Part shown: piece after piece, positions 52,297 through 61,493 of the stretch
Numbering within the stretch: position 1 is the stretch's first letter
Layout of the letters: each line of letters opens with the position of its first letter
Translations under genes and position numbers: made by a program
Origin: Anaerolineales bacterium
GTDB taxonomy: Bacteria; Chloroflexota; Anaerolineae; Anaerolineales; Villigracilaceae
Assembly: GCA_016744335.1 (NCBI GenBank)
Contig: JADGEO010000005.1
Coordinates: 39,036-103,035 of the forward strand
Direction: 5' to 3'
DNA: 64,000 nucleotides
Notes under the pieces: generated by a model
Told to the model about the DNA's origin: nothing
What the model saw: the letters and a program-made list of their open reading frames with translations, nothing else
Databases searched by the model: none

Positions 52297-53622
52297 ATGC
52301 CCGAATACAAAAAATACTCACGGGATATATGGGACTATATTAAAGAATTGTCATATATGCCTTCTCGCGAAGATAGGGGGAATTTATTTTTAGACAAAAA
52401 AAAGCGAGATAGAGTAAAACTTTGGGATTATTTTTTCAGAATTAAGCCAAAAGATGCGGGGATACCTCAACGCAAAGAAATTGCTTCTATAAAAAAAGAA
52501 GTGAGGGGGGCTATCAGAAAATGCGAACAGCGAGAGAATGAAGTTCTTGATAAAATCGATTTTTTAGAAAAAAAAGCTCGCAAAAAAGCCTTTTTAAGGG
52601 TCATTTTAGGACTTGTTTTTCTGGGGACTTCCATATTGCTTATTCGCTTACTTCCCACAACAGAAAGTTTGTCAGAACAGAAGAGATACTTATTTTATAT
52701 TTCCTTCTCATTTGCTTGGCTATTTGTTGGGGGATTGCTAATTTCTATTTTGTATATCAAGGGAGGGGAGAAAAAAGAAATCAATGAATTAACATTAGAG
52801 TTAAAAGAGCTAAAGAAAATTCTTTCTGAAAGAATTCTCAAAGCAAAAAAACGAATTAGTACTTTAAAAAAAGAAGTTGCTCGGTTAAGAAGGCAAATTC
52901 CCAAGCCATTATCGGGTAAAAAAGTGCGCGAGTGGCTTGATGAAGAATTTAATAAATTATGGCATTATACAAAGACTGAAATCGCTTTGGTTCGAGAAAT
53001 AATAGAGATACAAAGTAAAGACCCTGAAAATAAAATAAAAAACCCTTTATCTATATTGGGACCAGGGGAATTACAACGAGAGTTCCCAAGACGGTTTTTA
53101 GAATCTGTAAATAAAGATTTGTACAAACATATCAGAGCAAGGCAAACATACCCCCTGGACCATAATAAATATGGTGTTTTATATGATATTTTATATGGAG
53201 TTTATTTTCTTGAATATATTGTTATAGCCGAAGATATGTTAGTCACACATTGTTTTTTTTATGATTTTATTGATGACAGAGTTTCATCAGAATACACAGC
53301 TGAGCAGTACTACACAGATGTCGTAGCTTTGTCCATAGAAAAAAAAGATAGAAAACTTCCTGTAGAGAGCAATAATTATGTTGGAAACCCAGAAGTTGTT
53401 CACATTGAAGATTCTCCTACATTCACACTGTCTTTGAAGAGTGGAGAAATTCACAAAGTCACTTTTGTTAGTCAGAATTATTTTGAAAGTATTAAAACAA
53501 AGCTACAGATTAATCCTAACCATATTGATAAAATTTACTGGATAGGGCAATCTCAAAGAACAGCAGAGCATGTTATAAAATCTTTGAGAGAGTATCTAAG
53601 GCATCACAAAGCTTTACCGTAA
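52297..53622 (+). CDS. Coiled-coil membrane protein, partner of the SEFIR gene
   Basis: I prefer ATG 52297, with GTGAGG seven bases upstream, over the track's GTG at 52285; this gives 441 aa. A charged N-terminal ~95 residues and coiled coil lead to two helices (LRVILGLVFLGTSILLIRLL and YLFYISFSFAWLFVGGLLISILY), a second coiled coil (~160-205, KRISTLKKEVARLRRQI) and a soluble ~230-residue C-terminal domain I do not recognise (HNKYGVLYDILYGVYFLEYI, CFFYDFIDDRV). With a SEFIR protein before it, a membrane effector or sensor is a reasonable guess, not shown. Confidence 0.75.
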   Translation: MPEYKKYSRDIWDYIKELSYMPSREDRGNLFLDKKKRDRVKLWDYFFRIKPKDAGIPQRKEIASIKKEVRGAIRKCEQRENEVLDKIDFLEKKARKKAFLRVILGLVFLGTSILLIRLLPTTESLSEQKRYLFYISFSFAWLFVGGLLISILYIKGGEKKEINELTLELKELKKILSERILKAKKRISTLKKEVARLRRQIPKPLSGKKVREWLDEEFNKLWHYTKTEIALVREIIEIQSKDPENKIKNPLSILGPGELQREFPRRFLESVNKDLYKHIRARQTYPLDHNKYGVLYDILYGVYFLEYIVIAEDMLVTHCFFYDFIDDRVSSEYTAEQYYTDVVALSIEKKDRKLPVESNNYVGNPEVVHIEDSPTFTLSLKSGEIHKVTFVSQNYFESIKTKLQINPNHIDKIYWIGQSQRTAEHVIKSLREYLRHHKALP

Positions 53623-53658
53623 TTTTATGTTCTTAGGGAGTATTTTCCCCAAACACGG

Positions 53659-53664
53659 TATAAT
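53659..53664 (+). promoter_or_regulatory. -10 box of glyQS
   Basis: TATAAT in CACGGTATAATCC lies 76 bases before the ATG. The leader has CTTCGTGAATCTTCGTGCAACTTCGTGG, three short repeats like those in island repeat U. Confidence 0.45.
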
Positions 53665-53740
53665 CCCCCCGATAAAAAAAACTTCGTGAATCTTCGTGCA
53701 ACTTCGTGGATTCTTCCAATCACCTAACCCCTAAAACCCT

Positions 53741-56700
53741 ATGACCCAACAAAAAAAATCCCTCCAAACCATAATCCTCCAACTCCAGCAATTCTGGGCA
53801 TCCCACGGATGCACCATCGCCCAACCCTACTACACCCAAGTCGGTGCGGGGACAATGAACCCCGCCACCTTCCTGCGCGTCCTCGGACCAGAGCCGTGGA
53901 ACGTCGCCTACGTCGAACCCTCCGTTCGTCCAGACGATGGGCGTTACGGTGAGAACCCAAATCGCTTTCAACAGCACACCCAATTTCAGGTCATCCTGAA
54001 ACCCGATCCTGGCGATCCACAGCAACTCTACCTCGACTCGCTTAAAGCCATCGGCATAGACCCGCGCCAGCACGACATCCGTTTTGTCGAAGACAACTGG
54101 GCACAGCCTGCCATCTCCGCTTGGGGGCTGGGCTGGGAAGTCTGGATGGATGGGCAGGAAATCACCCAATTCACCTATTTTCAGCAGGTCGGTGGCGTAG
54201 CCCTCGATCCCGTTTCGGTCGAAATCACCTACGGGCTAGAGCGCATCCTGATTGCCCTCAACAACGCCGCCGCCATCTGGGATGAACCCTGGAGCGAAAG
54301 CGTAACCTATGGTGAAATCTCACATCAAGGAGAATTCGAGCATAGCAAATACTATTTCGAAATCGCCAGTGTCGACCGCCTCCGCCAGATGTACGAAAAC
54401 TTCGATGCCGAAGCCAACGCCTGCCTCGATGCCGGTCTCGTCCTCCCCGCCCACGATTACGTCCTAAAATGCTCGCACACCTTCAATATCCTCGATACCC
54501 GCGGCGCAGTTGGCGTCACCGAGCGTCAAGCCTTTTTCCGCAAAATGCGTACGCTGGCTCGAAAGGTCGCAGAAAGCTACGTTGAACAACGCAAGGAACT
54601 CAATTATCCGCTTCTTGAGACCTCAGACATCAGCCCTAAGACCTCAGCTAAAACCAAAAACCTTAAATCTGAAGCCTTAAGTCCTAAGTCTTTTGTCTTA
54701 GAGCTTGGAATCGAAGAAATGCCCCATTCGGATGTGGAATCCATACTTGGTCAGCTCCGCAAAGGGATTCCGCTATGGATGCAGGAACTGCGTCTCAAAC
54801 ATGGTGCGGTGCGGATTCACGCGACACCTCGGCGTGCTACCGTGTGGATAGAGAATCTCGATCCCAAACAACCCGACCTCGAAGAACTCGTCAAGGGACC
54901 ACCCGCCTCCCGCGCCTTCGATGCGGAGGGCAACCCCACCAAAGCCGCCATGGGGTTCGCCCGCGGCAAAGGCGTTGATATTAGCGCATTAGAAAAACGA
55001 GAAATTAACGGCGGCGAGTACGTTGTCGCAGTCGTCAAGCAAGATGGCAAACCCGCAGGCGATGTTCTCCTCGAAGCTCTGCCCAAATTAATAAAAGAAA
55101 TTCACTTCACCAAATCCATGAAATGGAATGATAGCGGCGTCGCCTTCTCACGCCCTATTCGCTGGTTTGTTGCCATGCTCGGTGAAACCATCATTCCATT
55201 TGAATACGCCGGAGTCACCGCCAGCAACACCACCCGCGGCTTACGCCCTTACGACTCTCCTGAAATTGAAATCACTTCGGCAGATGCCTATTTTGAAATA
55301 ATAGAAGAAGCTGGAATCGTCCTAGACGAAGAAAAACGCAAAGCGATGGTCTTGGAGCAAGTCAAAGCAGTCACTGCATCTGTCGATGGTGAAGCTCTTA
55401 TTGACGAAGCCCTTCTCCTAGAAGTCAGCCATTTAGTAGAAATGCCCACCGCATTTTTAGGCAAATTCCCCGATGAATATCTTGAATTACCCCGAGATGT
55501 CCTCATCAAAACTATGCAGAAACATCAAAGATATTTTGCGGTTGTTGGGGCTGGGCTTGCCCCTGCCCAAGAACGGGGACAGGGGCAAGCCCCATCCCTA
55601 CTGCCTTATTTTGTTGGCGTTCGCAACGGCGACTCCAAATATCTCGACATGGTCACCGAAGGCAACGAACACGTCATCAACGCCCGCTTTGCAGATGCAA
55701 ACTTCTTCGTCCGCGAAGACGTGAAGAAATCTCTCGAAGATTTCCGCCCAGAACTAAGCGGGTTGATCTTCCAGACAAAACTCGGCTCCATGCTCGATAA
55801 ATCGAATAGAATGTTGAAATTAGGCGCAGAACTTTGCTCCTTATTTGGCTTTAGCGATGTCTCTACCATTAAACCCCTAGCTCGCTCCATTTATCTTGCC
55901 AAAGCCGATTTAGTGACACAAATGGTCACCGAAATGACCTCCTTGCAAGGCATCATCGGGCGTGAATATGCCCTCCGCTCTGGCGAAGATGCCGAAGTCG
56001 CCACTGCGATTGGCGAACAATATCAGACCGTTCCACAAAGTAAAATAGGGATGGCTCTGGCGATCACCGACCGCCTTGATTCTTTGGTCGGGCTTTTTGC
56101 CGCGGGGCTTGCCCCAACGGGCACAAAAGACCCCTTCGCATTGCGCCGCGCGGCAATTGGCGTTGTGCAACCCCTTTTAGAGCATGATTTAGATTTCAAT
56201 TTGCGTATTGCCATTGAGAAAACCGCCAAAGAACAGCCCATAGAAATTAGCGATGAAATCAAAACCAAAGTGTTAACCTTCATCGAAGGCAGATTACGCG
56301 TTGTCCTTCGGGAACGTGGAAACGCTCATGATGTAGTAGATGCTATTTTAGGGCAAGCGAGTCAAAATCCCGCGCGTGCCGCCAAGTCTGTCGAAGAATT
56401 ATCCGCTTGGGTTTCGCGCGACGATTGGGAGCAAATCCTTCCCGCATATTCGCGCTGTGTAAGAATCATCCGCTCGGCAAAGATAGAAAACGAAGAGTGG
56501 AAAGTAGAAAGTGGTTTGTTGGTCGAAACCGCTGAAAAAGAATTATATGAGGCGATACTTAAGACAGAAGATGCCGCCAGCAACACGGTAAATGAAGTAT
56601 TGAGTGTTGTCGAAACGCTTGTCCCCGCCATCAATAATTTCTTCGACAATGTGCTGGTGATGGACGAAGATGATGCAGTGAAAGAAAATCGGTTGGCATT

Positions 56701-56764
56701 GGTCGGAAAAATCGCTTCGCTCACCGATGGCATTGCAGATTTGAGCCATTTGGAAGGGTTTTAA
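53741..56764 (+). CDS. glyQS: Glycyl-tRNA synthetase, fused alpha and beta chains
   Basis: Most bacteria make separate GlyQ and GlyS; here one 1007-aa chain has both. Residues 1-295 are the catalytic alpha part ([37 protein letters not shown]). A Ser/Lys linker ([23 protein letters not shown]) leads to the beta part from ~320 ([19 protein letters not shown]) with [17 protein letters not shown] and a C-terminal anticodon/DALR-like domain. Near residue 605 the expected KHQRYFAVV...[11 protein letters not shown] is interrupted by [17 protein letters not shown], encoded by a palindromic repeat. The fused form is known from Chlamydiae and some other phyla. Confidence 0.95.
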   Translation: MTQQKKSLQTIILQLQQFWASHGCTIAQPYYTQVGAGTMNPATFLRVLGPEPWNVAYVEPSVRPDDGRYGENPNRFQQHTQFQVILKPDPGDPQQLYLDSLKAIGIDPRQHDIRFVEDNWAQPAISAWGLGWEVWMDGQEITQFTYFQQVGGVALDPVSVEITYGLERILIALNNAAAIWDEPWSESVTYGEISHQGEFEHSKYYFEIASVDRLRQMYENFDAEANACLDAGLVLPAHDYVLKCSHTFNILDTRGAVGVTERQAFFRKMRTLARKVAESYVEQRKELNYPLLETSDISPKTSAKTKNLKSEALSPKSFVLELGIEEMPHSDVESILGQLRKGIPLWMQELRLKHGAVRIHATPRRATVWIENLDPKQPDLEELVKGPPASRAFDAEGNPTKAAMGFARGKGVDISALEKREINGGEYVVAVVKQDGKPAGDVLLEALPKLIKEIHFTKSMKWNDSGVAFSRPIRWFVAMLGETIIPFEYAGVTASNTTRGLRPYDSPEIEITSADAYFEIIEEAGIVLDEEKRKAMVLEQVKAVTASVDGEALIDEALLLEVSHLVEMPTAFLGKFPDEYLELPRDVLIKTMQKHQRYFAVVGAGLAPAQERGQGQAPSLLPYFVGVRNGDSKYLDMVTEGNEHVINARFADANFFVREDVKKSLEDFRPELSGLIFQTKLGSMLDKSNRMLKLGAELCSLFGFSDVSTIKPLARSIYLAKADLVTQMVTEMTSLQGIIGREYALRSGEDAEVATAIGEQYQTVPQSKIGMALAITDRLDSLVGLFAAGLAPTGTKDPFALRRAAIGVVQPLLEHDLDFNLRIAIEKTAKEQPIEISDEIKTKVLTFIEGRLRVVLRERGNAHDVVDAILGQASQNPARAAKSVEELSAWVSRDDWEQILPAYSRCVRIIRSAKIENEEWKVESGLLVETAEKELYEAILKTEDAASNTVNEVLSVVETLVPAINNFFDNVLVMDEDDAVKENRLALVGKIASLTDGIADLSHLEGF
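55553..55592 (+). repeat. Palindromic element inserted in frame in glyQS
   Basis: GGGCTTGCCCCTG and CAGGGGCAAGCCC pair over 13 bases, with inner CCC...GGG. It adds about 12 residues ([14 protein letters not shown]) at a loop of the beta part without breaking the frame. Confidence 0.7.
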
Positions 56765-56787
56765 AAAAGCGCAAAGAAGTTTAATGA

Positions 56788-56793
56788 TATACT
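56788..56793 (+). promoter_or_regulatory. -10 box of dnaN
   Basis: TATACT lies 40 bases before the dnaN ATG in an AT-rich stretch; AGAGGTTTGGT is the ribosome site region. No -35 is evident. Confidence 0.4.
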
Positions 56794-56833
56794 TTTAAAA
56801 AATAATTTAACGCATTAAATAAAGAGGTTTGGT

Positions 56834-57967
56834 ATGAAAATAACCGTCCTGCAAGAAAATTTAGCACGTGGCTTGGGCATTGTCTCTCGCGCAGTTTCCC
56901 CTCGGAGCACACTCCCTGTTTTGGCAAATATACTAATTGCCACAGACGAGGGACGTGTGCGACTCTCGGCAACTAATTTGGAGTTGGGCATTACGGCTTG
57001 GATTCCTGCAAAAGTTGAAGAGGAAGGGACGACTACCGTGCCTTCACGTACTTTTTCTGATTTGGTGAATACCTTGCCGGGTGCTCAGGTGCTATTAGAC
57101 CTTGATGGTGAGACACAGACATTAAATATTAAAAGCGGGGCTTCTGTGAATGATGTCAAGTGCATTGATGCTGAAGACTTCCCTCCCTTGACTACGCCTG
57201 ATATGGAAGATGCCATTCAACTAAACGTAGTTGATTTTAAGGAAATGATTCATCAGGTGGCTTTTGCCGCTTCTTCGGATGAAGCTCGTCCCGTTTTGAT
57301 GGGTGTTTTACTGACTGTAACTAACGATCAGATTATCATGGCTTCGGCGGATGGTTTCCGTTTGTCGGTACGCAAAGCTACGCTTTCTGTGCCCATTGAA
57401 AAATCGATTAATGCCATTATCCCCGCTCGTGCGTTGAGCGAGTTAGCTCGCATTGCTGGGGATGGGACGGATATGATTTCGATGACTGTTCCTGATGGGC
57501 GCGGTCAGGTTGTCTTCCGCGTGAAGGATGCCGAGTTGGTTTCACAGTTAATTGAAGGCACTTTCCCCGATTATGAGCAAATTATCCCGCGCTCGCACAA
57601 ATCGCGCACCATTGTTTCGACCGCGTCACTGTTGAAGGCATGCAAACAAGCCGAAATTTTTGCAAGAGACGGAACAAATGTGGCTCGCTTAGAGATTAAA
57701 GCCAGCGAAGATGATATGGCACCAAGTGAAATCGAGATTTCAGCTCAATCTGAAGAAACTGGTTCAAATGAAACTATCGTTGAGGCAACCGTAGATGGGA
57801 TTGGTTTATTGATTGCCTTTAATGTCAAATTCTTACGAGAAGTTTTGGAAATTATCAAGACGCCTAATGTGGCAATTGAGACATCTGCACCGAATGCTCC
57901 TGGGGTTATCCGCCCCATTGGTGACGATGATTTCACTCATGTCATTATGCCGATGCACTTGGGGTAG
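56834..57967 (+). CDS. dnaN: DNA polymerase III sliding clamp
   Basis: The beta clamp holds the replicative polymerase on DNA. The 377-aa protein has MKITVLQENLARGLGIVSRAVSPRSTLPVLANILI, ATNLELGI, PTTRR-like TVPSRTFSDLVNTLP, MASADGFRLSVRKATL, FPDYEQIIPRSHKS and ends THVIMPMHLG, the normal three-domain order and C-terminal MPM(R/H)L. dnaA is not next to it; it has its own promoter and terminator. Its proximity to parS and DnaA boxes supports an origin-proximal region. Confidence 0.96.
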   Translation: MKITVLQENLARGLGIVSRAVSPRSTLPVLANILIATDEGRVRLSATNLELGITAWIPAKVEEEGTTTVPSRTFSDLVNTLPGAQVLLDLDGETQTLNIKSGASVNDVKCIDAEDFPPLTTPDMEDAIQLNVVDFKEMIHQVAFAASSDEARPVLMGVLLTVTNDQIIMASADGFRLSVRKATLSVPIEKSINAIIPARALSELARIAGDGTDMISMTVPDGRGQVVFRVKDAELVSQLIEGTFPDYEQIIPRSHKSRTIVSTASLLKACKQAEIFARDGTNVARLEIKASEDDMAPSEIEISAQSEETGSNETIVEATVDGIGLLIAFNVKFLREVLEIIKTPNVAIETSAPNAPGVIRPIGDDDFTHVIMPMHLG

Positions 57968-58000
57968 AGAAAGCAACGAGTTTGCAAGTGTTAAAGTATA

Positions 58001-58037
58001 AGTGTCAGGGAAGATAATTGCCCTGACACTTTTTTTA
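58001..58037 (+). terminator. Terminator of dnaN
   Basis: AGTGTCAGGG and CCCTGACACT pair around AAGATAATTG and run into TTTTTTT. Confidence 0.9.
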
Positions 58038-58053
58038 TCCCAAGGGAGATACT

Positions 58054-60384
58054 ATGACTTTAGCCCCGCCCTCATCAGATCGTATTTTAAATATCTATTT
58101 AGCGCTTAATCGTTATCCTGTATTAAGTAGCCGTATTCGTGCGCGGATGAGAAAGAAAATTTTCAAGCACGGGGTTATCTCTCGCAAAGATTTTAATGAG
58201 AAGGCAAGAAAAAAAGCCATTCATTCTCAAACGCGTGAAGGGATTCAAGATCCTTTCTCAGAAGAAAGCTCAGAAACCTGGGATTTACGCCTTGCTCGTG
58301 TACGAGATTCTTTGACAGATTTCTATTTTTCTTATAGTTTTCCTCAAGAAATATTACAAGAAATTATTGATCAAATTCTATTTGAGCGCGGCGTAGTAAC
58401 GCCAGAGTTAAGCGAGTTTGACCCTGATTTTTCTTCTCAAGATGTAGCCATAGATAAAGCTTCAACGATAGAAAAATTACCTTTAGAAAAACGTGCTCCT
58501 CTAGAGCCTCGTCTTCAAGATACGAAGGTTGTATTAATTCGGAAACTAATTAGCGATCAGTTAGCTTATATCAATGTTGCAAAAAAATGGTTTACTATAT
58601 CGGATCTTAAAAAAATTCGTAATAGAAAGATTGGGCGGGGGAGAATTGGTGGGAAAGCCGCAGGAATGCTCCTTGCCGCTCGTATCCTTGCAGAAGTTGC
58701 CCCAGATGAAATCAAGAAACATATCCGTACCCCTGATTCTTATTACCTTGGCTCAGAGGTAATGTATGATATGTTGGAAAATAGTGGGTTGATGAAGTGG
58801 GTAGATCAAAAATATAAAAACGAAGAACAGATTAGAGAAGAATATCCTGTTTTAGAAGAAGAGTTTAGCAAAGCCACTTTTTCAGACGAAATAGCAGAAC
58901 AACTCGAAGACCTTATTGAAAAAGCAGGCAGGCAACCGATGATTGTTCGTTCCTCTAGCTTACTTGAAGATAATTTTGGACATTCTTTTGCTGGCAAATA
59001 TGAAAGTTATTTTTGCCCTAATCAGGGGACTACAGAAGAAAACTTTGCTTATCTTACTCGTGCAATAGGTCGTGTATATGCCAGTGCGCTGAGAGCTGAA
59101 TCTATCATTTATAGACGACAAACGGGGCTGATTGATTATGATGAGCGGCTTGCTATATTAATCCAATTTGTTGAAGGAGAAAGAGTAGGGGATTATTTCT
59201 TCCCGCATGGTGCAGGCGTTGGGTTTAGTCGCAATATCTATCGCTGGTCGGCAGATATACGTAGCGAAGATGGTTTTTTGCGGCTAGTTTGGGGGATGGG
59301 AACACGCGCTGTAAATCAGACGGGCAACGATTATCCCCGCCTTGTTGCACTTAGCCGCCCTCTTTTGCGCCCAGCAGATAATATTAAGGCTATTCAACGC
59401 TATTCACAGCAATATGTGGATGTAATTGATCTCAAAGCCAATAAGTTTAATACCTTGCCCGTGCATAAAGTTATTAAATCTCGCTATGCCCCCTTACGTT
59501 ATATTGCCCAAAATATCGAAGATGGCTATCTTTCAGCTTTGCATACCAACATTATTGATAAAGATAAATTGGTAATCACCTTTGACGAACTTTTGCGCCG
59601 CACACGCTTCGCAGAGGATATGAAAATTGCGCTTCAACTTCTTGAAAAGCATTATAAATCGCCCGTTGATACAGAGTTTTCGATAAGACTTCTCAACCCG
59701 CGTGCTGTTCAACCTGAAGTAGAAATTACTATTCTTCAGTGCCGTCCGCAGAGCCATATAAAAGACAATAAAGAAGTTCGCTTGCCGGCTAAAATTGCAA
59801 AGCGAAGAATTATTTTTTCTACAAAGCGGATGGTGCCACGCGGAAGTGTTTCTAATATCCGTTATGTTCTTTTTGTTTCACCAGAGGGATATTTTGGCAT
59901 AGAATCTCAGGTAGAGCGAAATAAATTGGAAAGGGCGATTGGTCGCCTTAATGCGGTTTTGGATGAGGAAGTCTACATAGCCGTGGGACCTGGGCGTTGG
60001 GGAACCTCCTCCCCCGATTTGGGCGTGCATATCGGCTACGGAGACATCTATAATACCCAAGCATTAATTGAGTTATCTGGCGAGGAGATTGGTACCTCCC
60101 CTGAGCCTTCTTTTGGGACACATTTTTTCCAAGACTTAATGGAAGCTCAAATTTACCCCCTAGCGATTTTTCTTGATGATGAAGATGCTGTTTTTAATAG
60201 AAAGTTTTTTTACGGAACGCCCAATCGTCTCGAAGAGCGCATTAGTGCAGATGAAAACTTACTCAACAGTCTAAAGCTTATTGCCGTTAACGATTTTCGC
60301 CCCAACCATCATTTGACTTTGGTCATGGATGATGAGAAGGGGCGCGCTGTAGCATATTTGGAGAAGAACGAGGAAGAAGATTAA
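58054..60384 (+). CDS. PEP-synthase-like ATP-grasp protein
   Basis: This 776-aa protein has the PPDK/PEP synthase nucleotide-binding part: GRIGGKAAGMLLAARILAE (glycine loop), MIVRSSSLLEDNFGHSFAGKYES, FFPHGAGVGFSRN and VWGMGTRAVNQTGNDYPRLVALSRPLLRP. It lacks the phospho-His and PEP-binding TIM-barrel domains of full PEP synthase, so it may phosphorylate another partner. The N-terminal ~200 residues are unknown and helical. The C-terminal ~150 (MVPRGSVSNIRYVLFVSPEGYF, GPGRWGTSSPDLGVHIGYGDI) look separate. Such proteins are seen in Chloroflexi; function is not established. Confidence 0.82.
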   Translation: MTLAPPSSDRILNIYLALNRYPVLSSRIRARMRKKIFKHGVISRKDFNEKARKKAIHSQTREGIQDPFSEESSETWDLRLARVRDSLTDFYFSYSFPQEILQEIIDQILFERGVVTPELSEFDPDFSSQDVAIDKASTIEKLPLEKRAPLEPRLQDTKVVLIRKLISDQLAYINVAKKWFTISDLKKIRNRKIGRGRIGGKAAGMLLAARILAEVAPDEIKKHIRTPDSYYLGSEVMYDMLENSGLMKWVDQKYKNEEQIREEYPVLEEEFSKATFSDEIAEQLEDLIEKAGRQPMIVRSSSLLEDNFGHSFAGKYESYFCPNQGTTEENFAYLTRAIGRVYASALRAESIIYRRQTGLIDYDERLAILIQFVEGERVGDYFFPHGAGVGFSRNIYRWSADIRSEDGFLRLVWGMGTRAVNQTGNDYPRLVALSRPLLRPADNIKAIQRYSQQYVDVIDLKANKFNTLPVHKVIKSRYAPLRYIAQNIEDGYLSALHTNIIDKDKLVITFDELLRRTRFAEDMKIALQLLEKHYKSPVDTEFSIRLLNPRAVQPEVEITILQCRPQSHIKDNKEVRLPAKIAKRRIIFSTKRMVPRGSVSNIRYVLFVSPEGYFGIESQVERNKLERAIGRLNAVLDEEVYIAVGPGRWGTSSPDLGVHIGYGDIYNTQALIELSGEEIGTSPEPSFGTHFFQDLMEAQIYPLAIFLDDEDAVFNRKFFYGTPNRLEERISADENLLNSLKLIAVNDFRPNHHLTLVMDDEKGRAVAYLEKNEEED

Positions 60385-60424
60385 ACTAAAATCTGTGCCT
60401 TAGTCTCTTTAGCAAATGCCAAAG

Positions 60425-60480
60425 CCTTTCCCCTAAGTTTGACGGTAATACAGTCGAACTTAGGGAAAGGGTTTATTTCT
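60425..60480. terminator. Bidirectional terminator between PEP-synthase-like gene and era
   Basis: CCTTTCCCCTAAGTTTGAC and GTCGAACTTAGGGAAAGG pair with one bulge, followed by TTTATTTCTTTC. It lies between convergent genes. Confidence 0.7.
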
Positions 60481-61393
60481 TTCGTTCTTTAGGTGGATTA
60501 TAGCCAAAACGTCTCAAATAGCTTTCATTATTTCGCCAATCTTTGAGTACCTTTACGCGTAAATTGAGGAAAACCTTACGTCCGCTCATTGCCTCTATTT
60601 CTTTACGGGCGGCAGAGCCAATTTTCTTAAGAGTTTTCCCGCTTGCGCCGATGACGATTCCCTTTTGCGAATCGCGTTCTACAAAAATAGTTGCTGCGAT
60701 ATACGCACCTTTAGTGCCACGCTCGGTAAATTCATCTACGCGGATGGCAATGCTGTGCGGGATTTCGTGACGCAGGAAGATGAGGCAGGATTCTCGGATT
60801 AGTTCTGCGGCAATTTCACGTTCGTAGAGATCGGTGACTTGATCGGTGGGAAAATCGGGAGGGCGTTCTTCGAGGTTCTCAATGATGGTTTTAAGCAGTT
60901 TTTCACGCCCATCGCCGCGCGTTGCGGAGAGGGGCAAAACCAACTCTACAGCCGGGAAAATGTTTCGGTACGCGTTTTGACGAGATTCTGTTTCAGCCTC
61001 GGTTAATCTATCTGTTTTATTGGTAGCAAGTAAAATGGGCGGGCGATGCGTAATTTCCAATAAAAGGGAGGCAATCATCTTATCTTCTTCGGTTGGTTCA
61101 ACCGAGGCATCTACCATCCAAAGAATTAAATCTACGCCATCGAGGGCTTCTTCTGCATTTAGGTTGAGTGCTTTGCCCAATTTGTGATGTGGGTTATGCA
61201 ACCCCGGCGTATCAACAAAGATAACTTGTGCCGCATCGGTAGTGAGAATGCCAAGTTGAGAGCGGCGTGTTGTCTGTGGACGGGGTGAAACTGCCGCTAT
61301 TTTTTGACCAAGAAGAGCATTAATTAATGTGGACTTGCCAACATTTGGGCGTCCTATAACGGCTACAAAACCAGAGCGAAAATTATTATTCAT
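60473..61393 (-). CDS. era: Ribosome-assembly GTPase Era
   Basis: Era binds the 3' end of 16S rRNA in small-subunit maturation. The 306-aa protein has GRPNVGKSTLINALLGQKIAAVSPRPQTTR (G1, G2), VFVDTPGLHNPHHKLG-like FVDTPGL (G3) and TNKTD (G4), then a KH domain (IFVERDSQKGIVIGASGKTLKKIGSAARKEIEAM). The length is normal. It stands downstream of the hybrid kinase gene, 100 bases apart. Confidence 0.96.
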   Translation of the reverse strand: MNNNFRSGFVAVIGRPNVGKSTLINALLGQKIAAVSPRPQTTRRSQLGILTTDAAQVIFVDTPGLHNPHHKLGKALNLNAEEALDGVDLILWMVDASVEPTEEDKMIASLLLEITHRPPILLATNKTDRLTEAETESRQNAYRNIFPAVELVLPLSATRGDGREKLLKTIIENLEERPPDFPTDQVTDLYEREIAAELIRESCLIFLRHEIPHSIAIRVDEFTERGTKGAYIAATIFVERDSQKGIVIGASGKTLKKIGSAARKEIEAMSGRKVFLNLRVKVLKDWRNNESYLRRFGYNPPKERKK

Positions 61394-61493
61394 AGGGGGA
61401 GTTTACCACGCAAAGGACTTAGGAAGAAACAAATTATCAATTATTGAAGCAAGATTTGAGTGAAAATTCTGTAAATGCGTAAGTTATTTAATT

